From positions 887,376 to 951,375 of the forward strand of contig NZ_JARKMS010000002.1 of assembly GCF_029350945.1 (NCBI RefSeq): DNA of 64,000 nt, read 5' to 3'. This document shows positions 54,149 through 63,377 of this stretch, one piece after another (the first letter of the stretch is position 1; every line of letters begins with the position of its first letter). A program made the position numbers and the translations under genes. A model generated the notes under the pieces. That model did not search any database, was not told where the DNA came from, and worked only from the letters and a program-made list of their open reading frames with translations. This DNA comes from Maribacter huludaoensis (GTDB lineage Bacteria; Bacteroidota; Bacteroidia; Flavobacteriales; Flavobacteriaceae).

Positions 54149-55768
54149 TTAGTCTTTTTCAATAGTTTCATAGGTGTAATCACTTTTTTTCCAATCGATC
54201 AAGGCAGAAGGGTAATACTTTACATCCATTCTATCTAAAAAAGGTGCCTGATCGGCCAATCTATCTTTATAATTTTCCCAATCCCTATTTTCTTTAATGC
54301 TCCAACTTAATTCAGAATAGCCAATAATTCTTGGAAAAGCCAAATACTCTAGCTCATCTATATTGCTAATGGTTTCTGACCATAATGGTGCTTCTACGCC
54401 TAAAATGTTTTCCTTTGGTATGCCATATTCTTCTGGGGACCAAATGTATGCGGTATCTACCGGTATGTAGCCTGCCCAGTGGAGTCCAAATTTAGATAAG
54501 GTATCGTATTCCATATCCAAATAAGCTTTTTTTGCAGGCGAAACAATAATTTGCATTCCTTTATTGACTGCTTTTTTAGCATTTTCTTCACTGGCCCACC
54601 ATTGTGAAATTGATGTAGAGTCTATGTCTGCTATAGCCACTTCGTCCCAACCTATCATTTGTTTACCATGTTTGTGAACAATTTTTTCAACCTTATTGAT
54701 AAAGTGTATGTAGTCTTTCTTTTTAGTAACATGACTTTCATCTCCGCCCACATGAAAATAGGGGCCGGGAGTTATTGCTGCAATTTCTCTTACTACATCA
54801 TCTATAAATGCATACACGGTATCTTTTCTTGTGTCAAAAGTGCTGAAGCCAACACGCATACCTTCATATAATTTAGGAGTTTTTCCATTACCGTTCAAGA
54901 ACGGATAAGAAACCGATGCTGCATTTGTATGGCCGGGCATATCGATCTCAGGGATAATGGTCATATATCTTTCTGCTGCGTAACGTACTATTTCCTTATA
55001 ATCTTCTTGGGTGAAAAATCCACCGGATTCTCCGCCAACTTCTGTACTGCCACCCACTTCAGTTAGCTTTGGCCATGATTTAATTTCAATTCTCCATCCT
55101 TGGTCGTCACTTAGGTGCAGGTGAAGCATATTTATTTTGTAATACGATAAAAGGTCAATATATTTTTTAACATCATCAACGCTAAAAAAATGTCTTGCCA
55201 CATCTAACATGGAGCCTCTATATGCAAAATTAGGGCTGTCTATAATCTTCCCAGAGGGCACTGGCCATATTTTTTGAGGAGCCAAAGTGTCGTTACTCTT
55301 CAAAGGCACTAATTGTCTCAGGGTCTGTATACCTCTAAATGCTCCTTCAGCCGTGTTGGAGTTGATGATAATGGAATCTTGATTTATGTACAGTTGATAT
55401 GCCTCTGTTGTCTTTAAATCAGTACTATCGCTCTGGTTAATGTAAATTACCCGTTCTACCGTATTTGCCCCCTGGGTGTTTACAGGTATGGTAAGATTGA
55501 TTTTGTCCTTTAATTTATTGGCTAAAAAGGTACCTACTTCTTCAAAACCCGTAGCATTTTTAGAAGTGTAGATAGCGGTAAATTGATCTAAAGGAAACGC
55601 GGAGTTTGTTGGTGTCGTTTTTAAAGGCTTTGGTATTAGGCTTGCTTCTGACAAATCTGTTACGGGCATTGCAATCCGTTCTTTCTTTTCTTCGGTACAA
55701 GCTATTAAAAGCAGGGTCAAGCTTGCAAAAAATAGACATTGAATACAAAAGGTCTTCATCATTTTCAT
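54149..55768 (-). CDS. Beta-N-acetylhexosaminidase (GH20) lipoprotein
   Basis: A 539-residue exo-hexosaminidase that removes terminal GlcNAc/GalNAc by substrate-assisted catalysis. The lipobox LLLIAC (Cys about 24) predicts an outer-membrane or periplasmic lipoprotein. An N-terminal GH20b-like domain (about 40-175) precedes the barrel: YKINMLHLHLSDDQGWRIEI and the catalytic pair in FHVGGDESH (Asp about 343, Glu about 344). Active-site Trp residues appear in WDEV, SQWWASE and APLWSE. It is the last gene of a minus-strand run with two esterases, 3 bases after the SGNH gene. Confidence 0.94.
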   Translation of the reverse strand: MKMMKTFCIQCLFFASLTLLLIACTEEKKERIAMPVTDLSEASLIPKPLKTTPTNSAFPLDQFTAIYTSKNATGFEEVGTFLANKLKDKINLTIPVNTQGANTVERVIYINQSDSTDLKTTEAYQLYINQDSIIINSNTAEGAFRGIQTLRQLVPLKSNDTLAPQKIWPVPSGKIIDSPNFAYRGSMLDVARHFFSVDDVKKYIDLLSYYKINMLHLHLSDDQGWRIEIKSWPKLTEVGGSTEVGGESGGFFTQEDYKEIVRYAAERYMTIIPEIDMPGHTNAASVSYPFLNGNGKTPKLYEGMRVGFSTFDTRKDTVYAFIDDVVREIAAITPGPYFHVGGDESHVTKKKDYIHFINKVEKIVHKHGKQMIGWDEVAIADIDSTSISQWWASEENAKKAVNKGMQIIVSPAKKAYLDMEYDTLSKFGLHWAGYIPVDTAYIWSPEEYGIPKENILGVEAPLWSETISNIDELEYLAFPRIIGYSELSWSIKENRDWENYKDRLADQAPFLDRMDVKYYPSALIDWKKSDYTYETIEKD

Positions 55769-55771
55769 TAA

Positions 55772-56455
55772 TTAGGGTTGGTTTACTAGATCTTTCATGG
55801 CCTCATACCAAATATCATATCCTTTTTGGTTCATATGCAGACCGTCTTCTATAAATATATCGGTTTTGAGTTTTCGTTTGTCCAACATTGGTTTCCAGAC
55901 GTCTACATAGAATAGGGAGGGGTCATTTTTTGCAAAACGATTCATTTTTCTATTTAACCTTTTATATTTATGTCTAATTTTCCATCTACTGATACTTGGT
56001 TTTGCCGATATTAAAATAACTTGTGTAGCGTCATTTTTAGCTTTTATTCGACGGATGATCTCTGTGGTGGTACTAAGAACGTCAGTAGGGCTTTTTTTTG
56101 CCCATAAATCATTATCTCCCTCGTAGATAAAAACTTTTTTGGGGTTGTATGATAAGATCAACTCATCTATAAATAACAGAAGGTCTGCTGCTTGAGAACC
56201 TCCAAAACCACTATTTATAATTTGATGGTCTGGAAACTCATCTTGCAATTTTCTCCATAACCGTATACTTGAACTACCGGTGAATACGATAGTTTCTTTG
56301 CTTGAATCCCAAATACTGTCATATTTGGCGGTGATATCCTTAACCTCGTTCGCAAATACATTTTCTGTTTGTGCAAAGCTGGATAGTGAAACTATCATTG
56401 CAAAAACCGTAAGTATTTCTATTTTTTTTAAGTCATTTAAAAGAGGTGATATCAT
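55772..56455 (-). CDS. SGNH/GDSL hydrolase (carbohydrate esterase-like)
   Basis: A 227-residue exported esterase-like protein. The start at 56455 avoids overlap with the upstream gene and gives a signal sequence (ILTVFAMIVSLSSFAQ). Block I is FTGSSSIRLW (nucleophile Ser), block II NSGFGGSQAAD (Gly), block III YEGDNDLW (Asn) and block V DGLHMNQKGY (Asp and His), a complete SGNH set. It probably deacylates a sugar substrate outside the cytoplasm. The neighbours are GH20 and another esterase. Confidence 0.9.
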   Translation of the reverse strand: MISPLLNDLKKIEILTVFAMIVSLSSFAQTENVFANEVKDITAKYDSIWDSSKETIVFTGSSSIRLWRKLQDEFPDHQIINSGFGGSQAADLLLFIDELILSYNPKKVFIYEGDNDLWAKKSPTDVLSTTTEIIRRIKAKNDATQVILISAKPSISRWKIRHKYKRLNRKMNRFAKNDPSLFYVDVWKPMLDKRKLKTDIFIEDGLHMNQKGYDIWYEAMKDLVNQP

Positions 56456-56466
56456 AAACTTGTGCG

Positions 56467-57339
56467 CTATTTTTTTGCTAGGGTCAACCCTTCTATCAAG
56501 GCCCATTCGTAAAATCTTTCTATCCAATTATCAGAGGGAAGGTTTTGTTTTTTCATTCCAAATCCGTGTCCGCCTTTAGAATACATGTGCATTCCTGTAT
56601 TTTTTCCATTTGTTAACCAAGCAGAATATAAATCTGTACTAGGTTTGGCCAAGCCTAATGGATCATCTGAAGCACAGACTACCAACATTGGCGGTGCATC
56701 TTGCGGTACGCTATATTCACCCATAACCGTCATCCAAGGATAAACGGGTACTATAAAGTTTGGTCTATTTGCTTCGGTATAGTTAAAAGTAACACCCATG
56801 GTAACCGCGCCACCTGCTGAAAAGCCCATAAACCCAATTTTGTTAGGGTCTAATTTCATTTCATTGGCATTTGTTCTTACATAAGTAATTGCGGCAAGAC
56901 CATCAGCAACAGAAAGTGGTAAAACAGGAGTAACTCGTTCTCCGATCTTTGCAGGGTTGGTAGCGGCTTCGTCAGTAATTTCTTTAATACCGTCAATTCC
57001 CGTAGGCACTAATCTGTATTTTAATACAAAGGCGGTTATACCTTGTTTGTTCAACCACTTGGCAACAGCTCTGCCTTCACTTTCAATACTTAAACCGTAT
57101 AGTCCACCGCCGGGAGCTACAATAACGCTGGTCCCATTTGGTGCTTCCGCTTCAAAAACCTCAAGTCTTGGTACAGAAACATTGGTGACCACTTCATTTT
57201 CCCAAATGTCAGAGTAATATTCTCTTTCTGCTGTAGACCATTTTACATTGTTACTTTCTTCATAAGGTAGGTCTACTATTTTTTGGGCCAGTACATTCAT
57301 AGATATAAAAATACAGGTAAGTAAAATAAGATGCTTCAT
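56467..57339 (-). CDS. Alpha/beta hydrolase, acetyl-xylan-esterase-like
   Basis: A 290-residue exported hydrolase. The start at 57339 gives the signal peptide MKHLILLTCIFISMNVLAQ; the upstream TTG is rejected because it overlaps the aquaglyceroporin gene. The oxyanion segment VIVAPGGGLYGLS, nucleophile elbow GFSAGG, acidic residue in VCASDDPL and His in GGHGFG form the catalytic set of BD-FAE-like carbohydrate esterases. It likely removes acetyl or similar groups from glycans before GH20 action. Confidence 0.9.
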   Translation of the reverse strand: MKHLILLTCIFISMNVLAQKIVDLPYEESNNVKWSTAEREYYSDIWENEVVTNVSVPRLEVFEAEAPNGTSVIVAPGGGLYGLSIESEGRAVAKWLNKQGITAFVLKYRLVPTGIDGIKEITDEAATNPAKIGERVTPVLPLSVADGLAAITYVRTNANEMKLDPNKIGFMGFSAGGAVTMGVTFNYTEANRPNFIVPVYPWMTVMGEYSVPQDAPPMLVVCASDDPLGLAKPSTDLYSAWLTNGKNTGMHMYSKGGHGFGMKKQNLPSDNWIERFYEWALIEGLTLAKK

Positions 57340-57349
57340 ATTCTTCTTT

Positions 57350-58081
57350 TTATTGCATAGTTTCAATAAACATATATAAAAGTGCTGCTAATACTCCACC
57401 AATAATTGGACCTACGATCGGCACCCAAGCATAGCTCCAATTACTATTTCCTTTATTTTTTATAGGTAGTAAAGCATGCAGTAAGCGCGGTCCAAAATCA
57501 CGCGCAGGGTTAATGGCATAACCTGTAGGTCCACCTAGGCCAAAACCTATGCCCATAACCAGTAACGCTACCGGTAGCGCATCAAGCGATCCTAAGGATA
57601 CCGAACTTTCACCCATGCTGCCACCTGCAATATAGAATACCCCAAAAACAAGTGCAAAAGCGCCAATGATTTCAGTGACCATGTTCCAAAACGGACTTTT
57701 TATTGCCGGGGAGGTGGAAAAAGTGGCTAAAATAGCATCGGTATCCTCTGTAGCTTCATACTGCTTTTTGTAATTGAACCATACTAAAAGGTTGCCCATC
57801 ATGGCTCCTAAAATTTGAGCTACAATATAGCCAGGGACCAAGGTCCATGAAAATTTTCCGGCAACTGCCAGTGCAACGGTCACCGCAGGGTTTAAATGAG
57901 CACCGCTGGCATCGGCAGAGATAAACACGCCAATGAACACTGCAATACCCCAGGCGAGAGAAATGCCTGTCCACCCTGCATCGGCTCCCTTTGTTCCTTT
58001 TAAAACGAGATTGGCAACGATACCGTTTCCTATTAGAATTAACATTGCGGTGCCAATAAATTCAAAAATATATGTAATCAT
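57350..58081 (-). CDS. Aquaglyceroporin (MIP family)
   Basis: A 243-residue inner-membrane channel with six helices and two half-helices. The first NPA motif is SGAHLNPAVTVALAV, the second is YAINPARDFGPR. The Asp after the second NPA (NPARD) is the usual mark of glycerol-conducting GlpF-type members rather than strict aquaporins. It lies 10 bases upstream of the esterase gene and is probably the first gene of the GH20/esterase run. No glycerol kinase is nearby, so the solute may be a small polyol or the gene may have another role. Confidence 0.92.
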   Translation of the reverse strand: MITYIFEFIGTAMLILIGNGIVANLVLKGTKGADAGWTGISLAWGIAVFIGVFISADASGAHLNPAVTVALAVAGKFSWTLVPGYIVAQILGAMMGNLLVWFNYKKQYEATEDTDAILATFSTSPAIKSPFWNMVTEIIGAFALVFGVFYIAGGSMGESSVSLGSLDALPVALLVMGIGFGLGGPTGYAINPARDFGPRLLHALLPIKNKGNSNWSYAWVPIVGPIIGGVLAALLYMFIETMQ

Positions 58082-58287
58082 AATTTGGTTGGATTTTAAG
58101 TCGTTTAAGATAATTAAAATCGAGGAATTATGAATATTTAAATGTATTTGTTGTGTAATTAATAATTAATAATACCGAATTATGTGAATATCAATGATTC
58201 ACGTTGTTGTTTACTTTTAAACACGCTTTTTAAAAGGGAGATTTAAACCAAAACTTAGCAGTTAATAAGACTCATATAGTGTGCTTT

Positions 58288-59190
58288 TTAATATCTAACG
58301 CCGTGAACATTCATTGGTAAGGTATACACAGATCTCATTGCGGTAATAAATAATATGTTGTGATTTTTACCACCAAAAGTAACGTTAGCCGTCCAGTTTT
58401 CATTTATGGGTATATTCTTAAGTAATTTTCCTTTAGAATTAAAAATGGTTACACCTTCGCCGGTCAAATAAACATTTCCTTTATTATCGATCGTCATGCC
58501 ATCAGAGCCCATGTTGGTAAAAAGTTTGCGGTCGCTTAATTTGCCGTTTTCCTTAATAGAGTAGGAGTAGGTTTTTTTATCGCCAATATCCGCAATGTAA
58601 AGTGTCTTTCCATCGGCAGTACCTATTATTCCATTAGGTTGTACAAAACCTGTTGCAATTACAGAGACTTCTTTTGTATTTGGGGATATATAATACACGT
58701 TCTTTTCTTTAATGTCAGCTACTGTTCTAGACCAATATTTCCTTTGGTAATAAGGGTCGGTGAAATAGATACCTCCTTTTGGGTCTACCCAAATATCATT
58801 AGGTCCGTTTAATTTTTTGCCTTTAAAGGTTGTTATCAAGGTGTCAACGTTACCATTTTTATCTATGAGCCATAATTCATTTTTTTCGTCCGCAGCGGCC
58901 AGCAAATTTCCGTCATGGTCAAAATATAAGCCATTTGCCCTTCCTGCGGGTTCCTTAAATACGGTCAATGAATTGTTGGTCGCGTTCCACTTTATAATTT
59001 TATCATTGGGTTGGTCTGTGAAAAATACATTACCATCCTTATCGGCAGCAGGGCCTTCCGTAAAGCTGTATTCGTTAGAAATTTGAACCGGTTTTGCATC
59101 ATTTTGGAATAAGGGTAATTGCTGGGATTTGCAAGAGAATGTAGCTATTGCCACGGTAATCATACTTAATAATTTATAGATGTTCTTCAT
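58288..59190 (-). CDS. SMP-30/gluconolactonase-like beta-propeller lipoprotein
   Basis: A 300-residue protein with a lipobox-like Cys at about 20 (ATFSC). The six-bladed propeller motifs include FTEGPAADKDGNVFFTDQPN, NGPNDIWVDPKGGIYFTDPYY and QPNGIIGTADGKTLYIAD. The Asn/Asp residues in GPND and YIAD correspond to the metal site of SMP-30/gluconolactonases. Likely a periplasmic sugar lactonase. It is 9 bases after the sugar isomerase gene, forming a two-gene unit with it. Confidence 0.9.
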   Translation of the reverse strand: MKNIYKLLSMITVAIATFSCKSQQLPLFQNDAKPVQISNEYSFTEGPAADKDGNVFFTDQPNDKIIKWNATNNSLTVFKEPAGRANGLYFDHDGNLLAAADEKNELWLIDKNGNVDTLITTFKGKKLNGPNDIWVDPKGGIYFTDPYYQRKYWSRTVADIKEKNVYYISPNTKEVSVIATGFVQPNGIIGTADGKTLYIADIGDKKTYSYSIKENGKLSDRKLFTNMGSDGMTIDNKGNVYLTGEGVTIFNSKGKLLKNIPINENWTANVTFGGKNHNILFITAMRSVYTLPMNVHGVRY

Positions 59191-59199
59191 TGTTTTAAC

Positions 59200-60033
59200 T
59201 TATATATTATTCAAATAATCCATGTTGTGTTGCATACTTTTAAATGGATTGTGGGCGTATTCTTCTTGTTCAATATAAATATGCTCAACTCCAGAAAGTT
59301 TTGTGAACTCTAACATTAATTGTATATCAAGCACTCCTTTGCCAAATTCGGTACTTACTTTTTCATTCAAATCCATGTCTTTTAAATGCCATAGGGGAAA
59401 TCTTTTTGGATATTTTTTAAAATAATGTAACGGGTCTTTACCTGCCACTACAACCCAGCCCAAATCTAGCTCCATATATACTAAATCTTTTTGGGTATTA
59501 TCCATTAGTACATCGTAAAGAACCTTTCCATTTTCAGATTCAAATTCATACTCATGATTGTGGTAGCCAAATTTTAAGCCCCATTTTTTACATGCCTCTC
59601 CGGCAATATTGAATTGATCTGCAACTTTTTTGTAATTATCTACTGTTTGTCCTTTAGATGGTAATGATGAACATATTAAATATTTTTGTCCGGCGGCAAC
59701 TGCATCTGCCATTGTCTGTTCAAATTTTTCATCTAAATGTACATGACCACTGGTCAATGACATTCCCAAAGCTTTGCAGGTAGTTGCCATTTCTTTAGGA
59801 GATAATCCGTAATAATACCCTTTATTGGAACCGGCACTTTCTATTTCCTTAAAACCTAGGCTTGCAATTTTTTCCAATGTTTTTATTGGATCGGTTAACA
59901 TATCATCTCTAAATGAATAAAGTTGCACACCATAACCTGAATTTTTTGTCGCCGCAAAACTAATTTTTGGCATAATTACGGTGGCTGCACTAAATAGGGC
60001 CGCGTTCTTAAAAAAGTGTCTACGTGTGTTCAT
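59200..60033 (-). CDS. Sugar phosphate isomerase/epimerase-like TIM barrel with Tat-type signal
   Basis: A 277-residue xylose-isomerase-like (AP endonuclease 2) TIM barrel. The N-terminus NTRRHFFKNAALFSA carries a Tat-type RRxFFK motif, ending about SFAAT, so the enzyme is probably exported folded. Metal ligands are suggested by GYHNHEYEF, ELDLGWV, LWHLKDMD and YIEQEEY. It probably isomerises or epimerises a sugar in the periplasm. First gene of a pair with the SMP-30 lactonase. Confidence 0.9.
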   Translation of the reverse strand: MNTRRHFFKNAALFSAATVIMPKISFAATKNSGYGVQLYSFRDDMLTDPIKTLEKIASLGFKEIESAGSNKGYYYGLSPKEMATTCKALGMSLTSGHVHLDEKFEQTMADAVAAGQKYLICSSLPSKGQTVDNYKKVADQFNIAGEACKKWGLKFGYHNHEYEFESENGKVLYDVLMDNTQKDLVYMELDLGWVVVAGKDPLHYFKKYPKRFPLWHLKDMDLNEKVSTEFGKGVLDIQLMLEFTKLSGVEHIYIEQEEYAHNPFKSMQHNMDYLNNI

Positions 60034-60179
60034 GAACAGATTGTTTTTGTTGTTGATCGTTGGTTGAGTACAAAATTGTATCGTCTTCAGTTGAGTAAAA
60101 TGAATATTTACTAAAAGTATCGTGATTTTAAAAGTACGAAAACAAAACAGGTTTTTTAGCGAAGCAATCTGTGGTTGTG

Positions 60180-60187
60180 TACTTTTG
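60180..60187 (+). promoter_or_regulatory. -7 promoter element for mazG
   Basis: TACTTTTG matches TAnnTTTG; the transcript would begin near 60193. It excludes the in-frame GTG at 60175 and supports the ATG at 60202. Confidence 0.6.
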
Positions 60188-60201
60188 TAAAAACATCATT
60201 C

Positions 60202-60978
60202 ATGAATAGCAGGAAGGAACAATTAGAGGCTTTAGATAGGTTGTTGACCATTATGGACGAATTGCGAGAGCAATGTCCTTGGGATAAAAAACAGACGATG
60301 CAATCATTACGTCATTTAACTATTGAAGAAACCTATGAACTGGGTGATGCTATTTTAGATAATGATACGGATGAGGTAAAGATGGAGTTGGGAGATTTGC
60401 TGCTACATATCATTTTTTATGCAAAAATAGGCTCTGAAACCAATGACTTTGATATTGCAGATGTCGCCAACGCCATTTGCGATAAACTTGTAAATAGGCA
60501 TCCACATATTTATGGAGATGTTAAGGTGATAGATGCCGATGACGTAAAAAGAAATTGGGAACAGATCAAATTGAAAGAAGGTAAAAAAAGTGTTCTAGAA
60601 GGTGTTCCTAGAAGTTTGCCCGCTTTGGTAAAGGCAAATAGAATTCAAGACAAGGTAGCTGGTGTAGGTTTTGATTGGGAAGAACCACAACAGGTTTTTG
60701 AAAAGGTGCAAGAAGAGCTTGCGGAACTGCAAGTAGAGGTACATGCCGGTAATAAGGACAAGATTGAGGCAGAGTTTGGTGATGTACTTTTTTCTATGAT
60801 AAATTATGCAAGGTTCTTAGGGGTAAACCCTGAAAATGCATTGGAACGCACCAATAAAAAATTTATTGAACGCTTTCAATATCTTGAAACTAAGGCAAAG
60901 CAAAATGGTAAAGAAATGAATGATATGTCTTTAGAAGAAATGGATGTGTATTGGAACGAGGCCAAAACCAAAGAGTAA
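60202..60978 (+). CDS. mazG: Nucleoside triphosphate pyrophosphohydrolase
   Basis: A 258-residue duplicated MazG protein that hydrolyses NTPs/dNTPs to monophosphates. The first MazG domain has CPWDKKQTMQSLRHLTIEET and EExxE-type metal ligands (EETYELGDAI, then MELGDLLLHIIFYA). The second has VQEELAELQVEV and EFGDVLFSMINYAR. Length is as in E. coli MazG. It is convergent with the response regulator gene, 3 bases apart. Confidence 0.96.
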   Translation: MNSRKEQLEALDRLLTIMDELREQCPWDKKQTMQSLRHLTIEETYELGDAILDNDTDEVKMELGDLLLHIIFYAKIGSETNDFDIADVANAICDKLVNRHPHIYGDVKVIDADDVKRNWEQIKLKEGKKSVLEGVPRSLPALVKANRIQDKVAGVGFDWEEPQQVFEKVQEELAELQVEVHAGNKDKIEAEFGDVLFSMINYARFLGVNPENALERTNKKFIERFQYLETKAKQNGKEMNDMSLEEMDVYWNEAKTKE

Positions 60979-60981
60979 TTC

Positions 60982-61386
60982 TTACTGCTTTAATTCTACG
61001 TTCATGATTCTGGCTAGATCTCTATGTTTGATCGGTTTGATAAAATAATCCGTGATTTCCGGAAATGTTTTTGCGTAATCTACATCTTCTGTATTAATTG
61101 ATGATGTTAGCATAACAATATTAATTTTCTTATCAATTTTTGGAGCTACTTTTTGAAAATCCTTTATAAAATCAAAACCATTTAAGACGGGCATATGAAG
61201 ATCAAGGAAAATGATATCAGGCAATTTATCTGTCAGATTATAATTGTCTTGTAAAATTTTTAATGGTTGAACAGAATCAGGGAAATCGATAACATTAGTT
61301 ACCATTAACTGATTTAGGTACCGTTTCATTACATATTTAGATATATCGTCATCGTCGATAATCCAAACTAATGGATTTTGGCTCAT
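60982..61386 (-). CDS. Single-domain response regulator (orphan)
   Basis: A 134-residue CheY-like receiver with WIIDDDDISKY (acidic pocket), phospho-acceptor Asp about 62 in FLDLHMPVLNG, Ser/Thr in VMLTSS and Lys in YFIKPIK. No output domain. No histidine kinase is adjacent; the kinase at 52.6 kb already has its own partner. It probably signals by protein contact. A 337-base gap separates it from the next gene. Confidence 0.92.
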   Translation of the reverse strand: MSQNPLVWIIDDDDISKYVMKRYLNQLMVTNVIDFPDSVQPLKILQDNYNLTDKLPDIIFLDLHMPVLNGFDFIKDFQKVAPKIDKKINIVMLTSSINTEDVDYAKTFPEITDYFIKPIKHRDLARIMNVELKQ

Positions 61387-61695
61387 AGTTAATGATAATT
61401 GGTGTTTCTGGTATACATAACGACTAGCTTTAACGTATTAGTATTAATATAAGAAATAGTTTATTGGAACAAAGTTTTTTAATACGATGTTCTTAAATTT
61501 AAATCTTAACCAAAATACTGTGTTTCATATATTTAAGCAAGTATTTGTTATTGTAAAAAAGTGTTGTTTTAATTAGGTTGATGAAAATTAGTATTTTAAA
61601 TATGCTTCTTTTTTAATTTAATTAATATTTAATTCCAAGCTTTTATCACAACCACATCATTGTTTTTATAGAACATAAATCCCATCAATTAACGG
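61387..61695. other. Gap between the orphan response regulator and the MATE gene
   Basis: AT-rich, no coding frame or structured RNA that I can support. A promoter element for the MATE gene begins right after it, at 61696. Confidence 0.4.
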
Positions 61696-61703
61696 TACCT
61701 TTG
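61696..61703 (+). promoter_or_regulatory. -7 promoter element for the MATE gene
   Basis: TACCTTTG matches TAnnTTTG. The transcript would start near 61709, 15 bases before the TTG start, which supports that unusual start codon. Confidence 0.6.
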
Positions 61704-61723
61704 ACAAAATTTGAGTTTAGGTT

Positions 61724-63091
61724 TTGTTTAAAAATTACACCAAAGAGTTTCGCTATAATATTAAGCTTTCCGTTCCTGTAATATTGGGAATGTTAGGGCA
61801 CACATTTGTACAATTGGCAGACAATATTATGGTAGGTCAACTAGGTACCGCAGAACTGGCCGCGGTATCTTTGGGCAATAGTTTTGTATTCATTGCCATG
61901 TCTCTGGGTATTGGTTTTTCAACTGCAATTACACCATTGGTTGCCGAGGCTGATGGAGCTGGGCTAAAAGAGAATGCAAAAAGTGCATTAAAGCATGGAT
62001 TGTTGTTATGTACCGTTTTGGGTTTGACCTTGTTCGGCCTTATATTATTGGCAAAGCCAATTATGTATGCCATGAAACAACCACTTGAGGTAGTTGAGCT
62101 GGCATTACCTTATTTAGATTTGGTAGCTTTTTCATTGGTGCCATTGATCATTTTTCAAGCTTTTAAACAATTTTCAGAGGGTTTGTCCCAGACCAAATAC
62201 CCTATGTATGCAACGATAGTGGCCAATATTATAAATATTGTATTAAACTACCTTTTGATTTTTGGTAATTTTGGGTTTCCCGAAATGGGTATCGTGGGTG
62301 CCGCTATAGGTACCTTGGTGTCCAGATTTTTTATGGTGTTCTACCTTTGGTTTATCCTTAAGACCAAAGAGAAATTTAAGTATTACGTAACCGGATTCAA
62401 TTTTACGAAGATTGAAAATGCCGTCATAAAGAAGATTGTAGAGCTAGGTTTTCCATCTTCATTACAAATGTTTTTTGAGGTTGGTATTTTTACATCGGCA
62501 GTATGGTTAAGCGGAGTTTTAGGCAAGAATGCCCAGGCAGCTAACCAAATAGCTTTAAATCTAAGTAGTATGACCTTTATGTTCGGTATGGGTTTGGGCG
62601 TAACCGCTATGATCAGGGTAGGTAATCAAAAAGGCTTGGCCAATTTTAAAGAACTAAGACGCATTGCGCAATCTATATTTTTTCTAACCTTTTTATTGGA
62701 AATCATTTTTGCTGCGTTATTCTTAATGGGTAGGCATTGGTTTCCGTCTTTGTATTTGGATATTGAAGATATGGCCAACTTTACGGATAATGCCGAAGTT
62801 CTGGTCATTGCCGCAGAATTATTGTTGGTTGCGGCATTTTTTCAAATCTCTGACGGAGTACAAGTGGTCGTATTGGGCGCATTACGTGGTTTACAGGACG
62901 TAAAAATACCAACTGTAATTACATTTATCTCATATTGGCTTATAGGTTTCCCCGTTAGTTATTATTTGTGCCTGCATACAGATTTAAAAAGTACGGGAAT
63001 TTGGATAGGTTTGCTTACCGGACTAACGGCATCGGCTATTATGTTGTATCTTCGATTTAATTATTTAACTAAAAAACTAATTGCCGCTTAA
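61724..63091 (+). CDS. MATE family efflux transporter, TTG start
   Basis: A 455-residue inner-membrane cation/drug antiporter with 12 predicted helices in two pseudo-repeat halves. PVILGMLGHTFVQLADNIMVGQLG and the repeat-like GFPSSLQMFFEVGIFTSAVWL are hallmark helices 1 and 7. The start is TTG at 61724: there is no ATG before the first conserved helix, and a promoter element lies at the right distance. The substrate is unknown. The small acidic gene follows after 53 bases. Confidence 0.93.
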   Translation: MFKNYTKEFRYNIKLSVPVILGMLGHTFVQLADNIMVGQLGTAELAAVSLGNSFVFIAMSLGIGFSTAITPLVAEADGAGLKENAKSALKHGLLLCTVLGLTLFGLILLAKPIMYAMKQPLEVVELALPYLDLVAFSLVPLIIFQAFKQFSEGLSQTKYPMYATIVANIINIVLNYLLIFGNFGFPEMGIVGAAIGTLVSRFFMVFYLWFILKTKEKFKYYVTGFNFTKIENAVIKKIVELGFPSSLQMFFEVGIFTSAVWLSGVLGKNAQAANQIALNLSSMTFMFGMGLGVTAMIRVGNQKGLANFKELRRIAQSIFFLTFLLEIIFAALFLMGRHWFPSLYLDIEDMANFTDNAEVLVIAAELLLVAAFFQISDGVQVVVLGALRGLQDVKIPTVITFISYWLIGFPVSYYLCLHTDLKSTGIWIGLLTGLTASAIMLYLRFNYLTKKLIAA

Positions 63092-63144
63092 GCGTAACTT
63101 TTCTTGATCGGCAATGAATTTTCAACTTATAGATTACATTTTTT

Positions 63145-63372
63145 ATGGAATTTCCAAAATTTTTATTGGGTGATAATACGGATTATCCTACTGCAATATT
63201 TGTAGTTCATACAGAGTTTCCAAGGTTTATTATCAATCTTGAGGATGATGAGGTAGAATGGCTTGAAGAGTTTTCGAAGGAAGATGAAAAAGAACTGGAA
63301 GAAGAGGCGGAGAATTTAATAAAAGCGGCTACTGCTTTTTATGACAGGGAAGTTTCTAGATACGAAGATTAA
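63145..63372 (+). CDS. Small acidic conserved hypothetical protein
   Basis: A 75-residue acidic protein. An N-terminal beta-type stretch (FPKFLLGDNTDYPTAIFVVH, then FPRFIINLEDDEVEWL) is followed by a Glu/Lys-rich helix and an acidic C-terminus. No signal peptide. It looks like the small conserved proteins found in Bacteroidota genomes, but I cannot name its family. It sits between the MATE and PAP2 genes, 5 bases before the latter, likely one transcript. Confidence 0.75.
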   Translation: MEFPKFLLGDNTDYPTAIFVVHTEFPRFIINLEDDEVEWLEEFSKEDEKELEEEAENLIKAATAFYDREVSRYED

Positions 63373-63377
63373 CCATT

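Noticed and set aside
57350-58081. Strict water channel (AqpZ) assignment
   Set aside because: The second NPA is followed by Arg-Asp as in glycerol facilitators, so aquaglyceroporin fits better.
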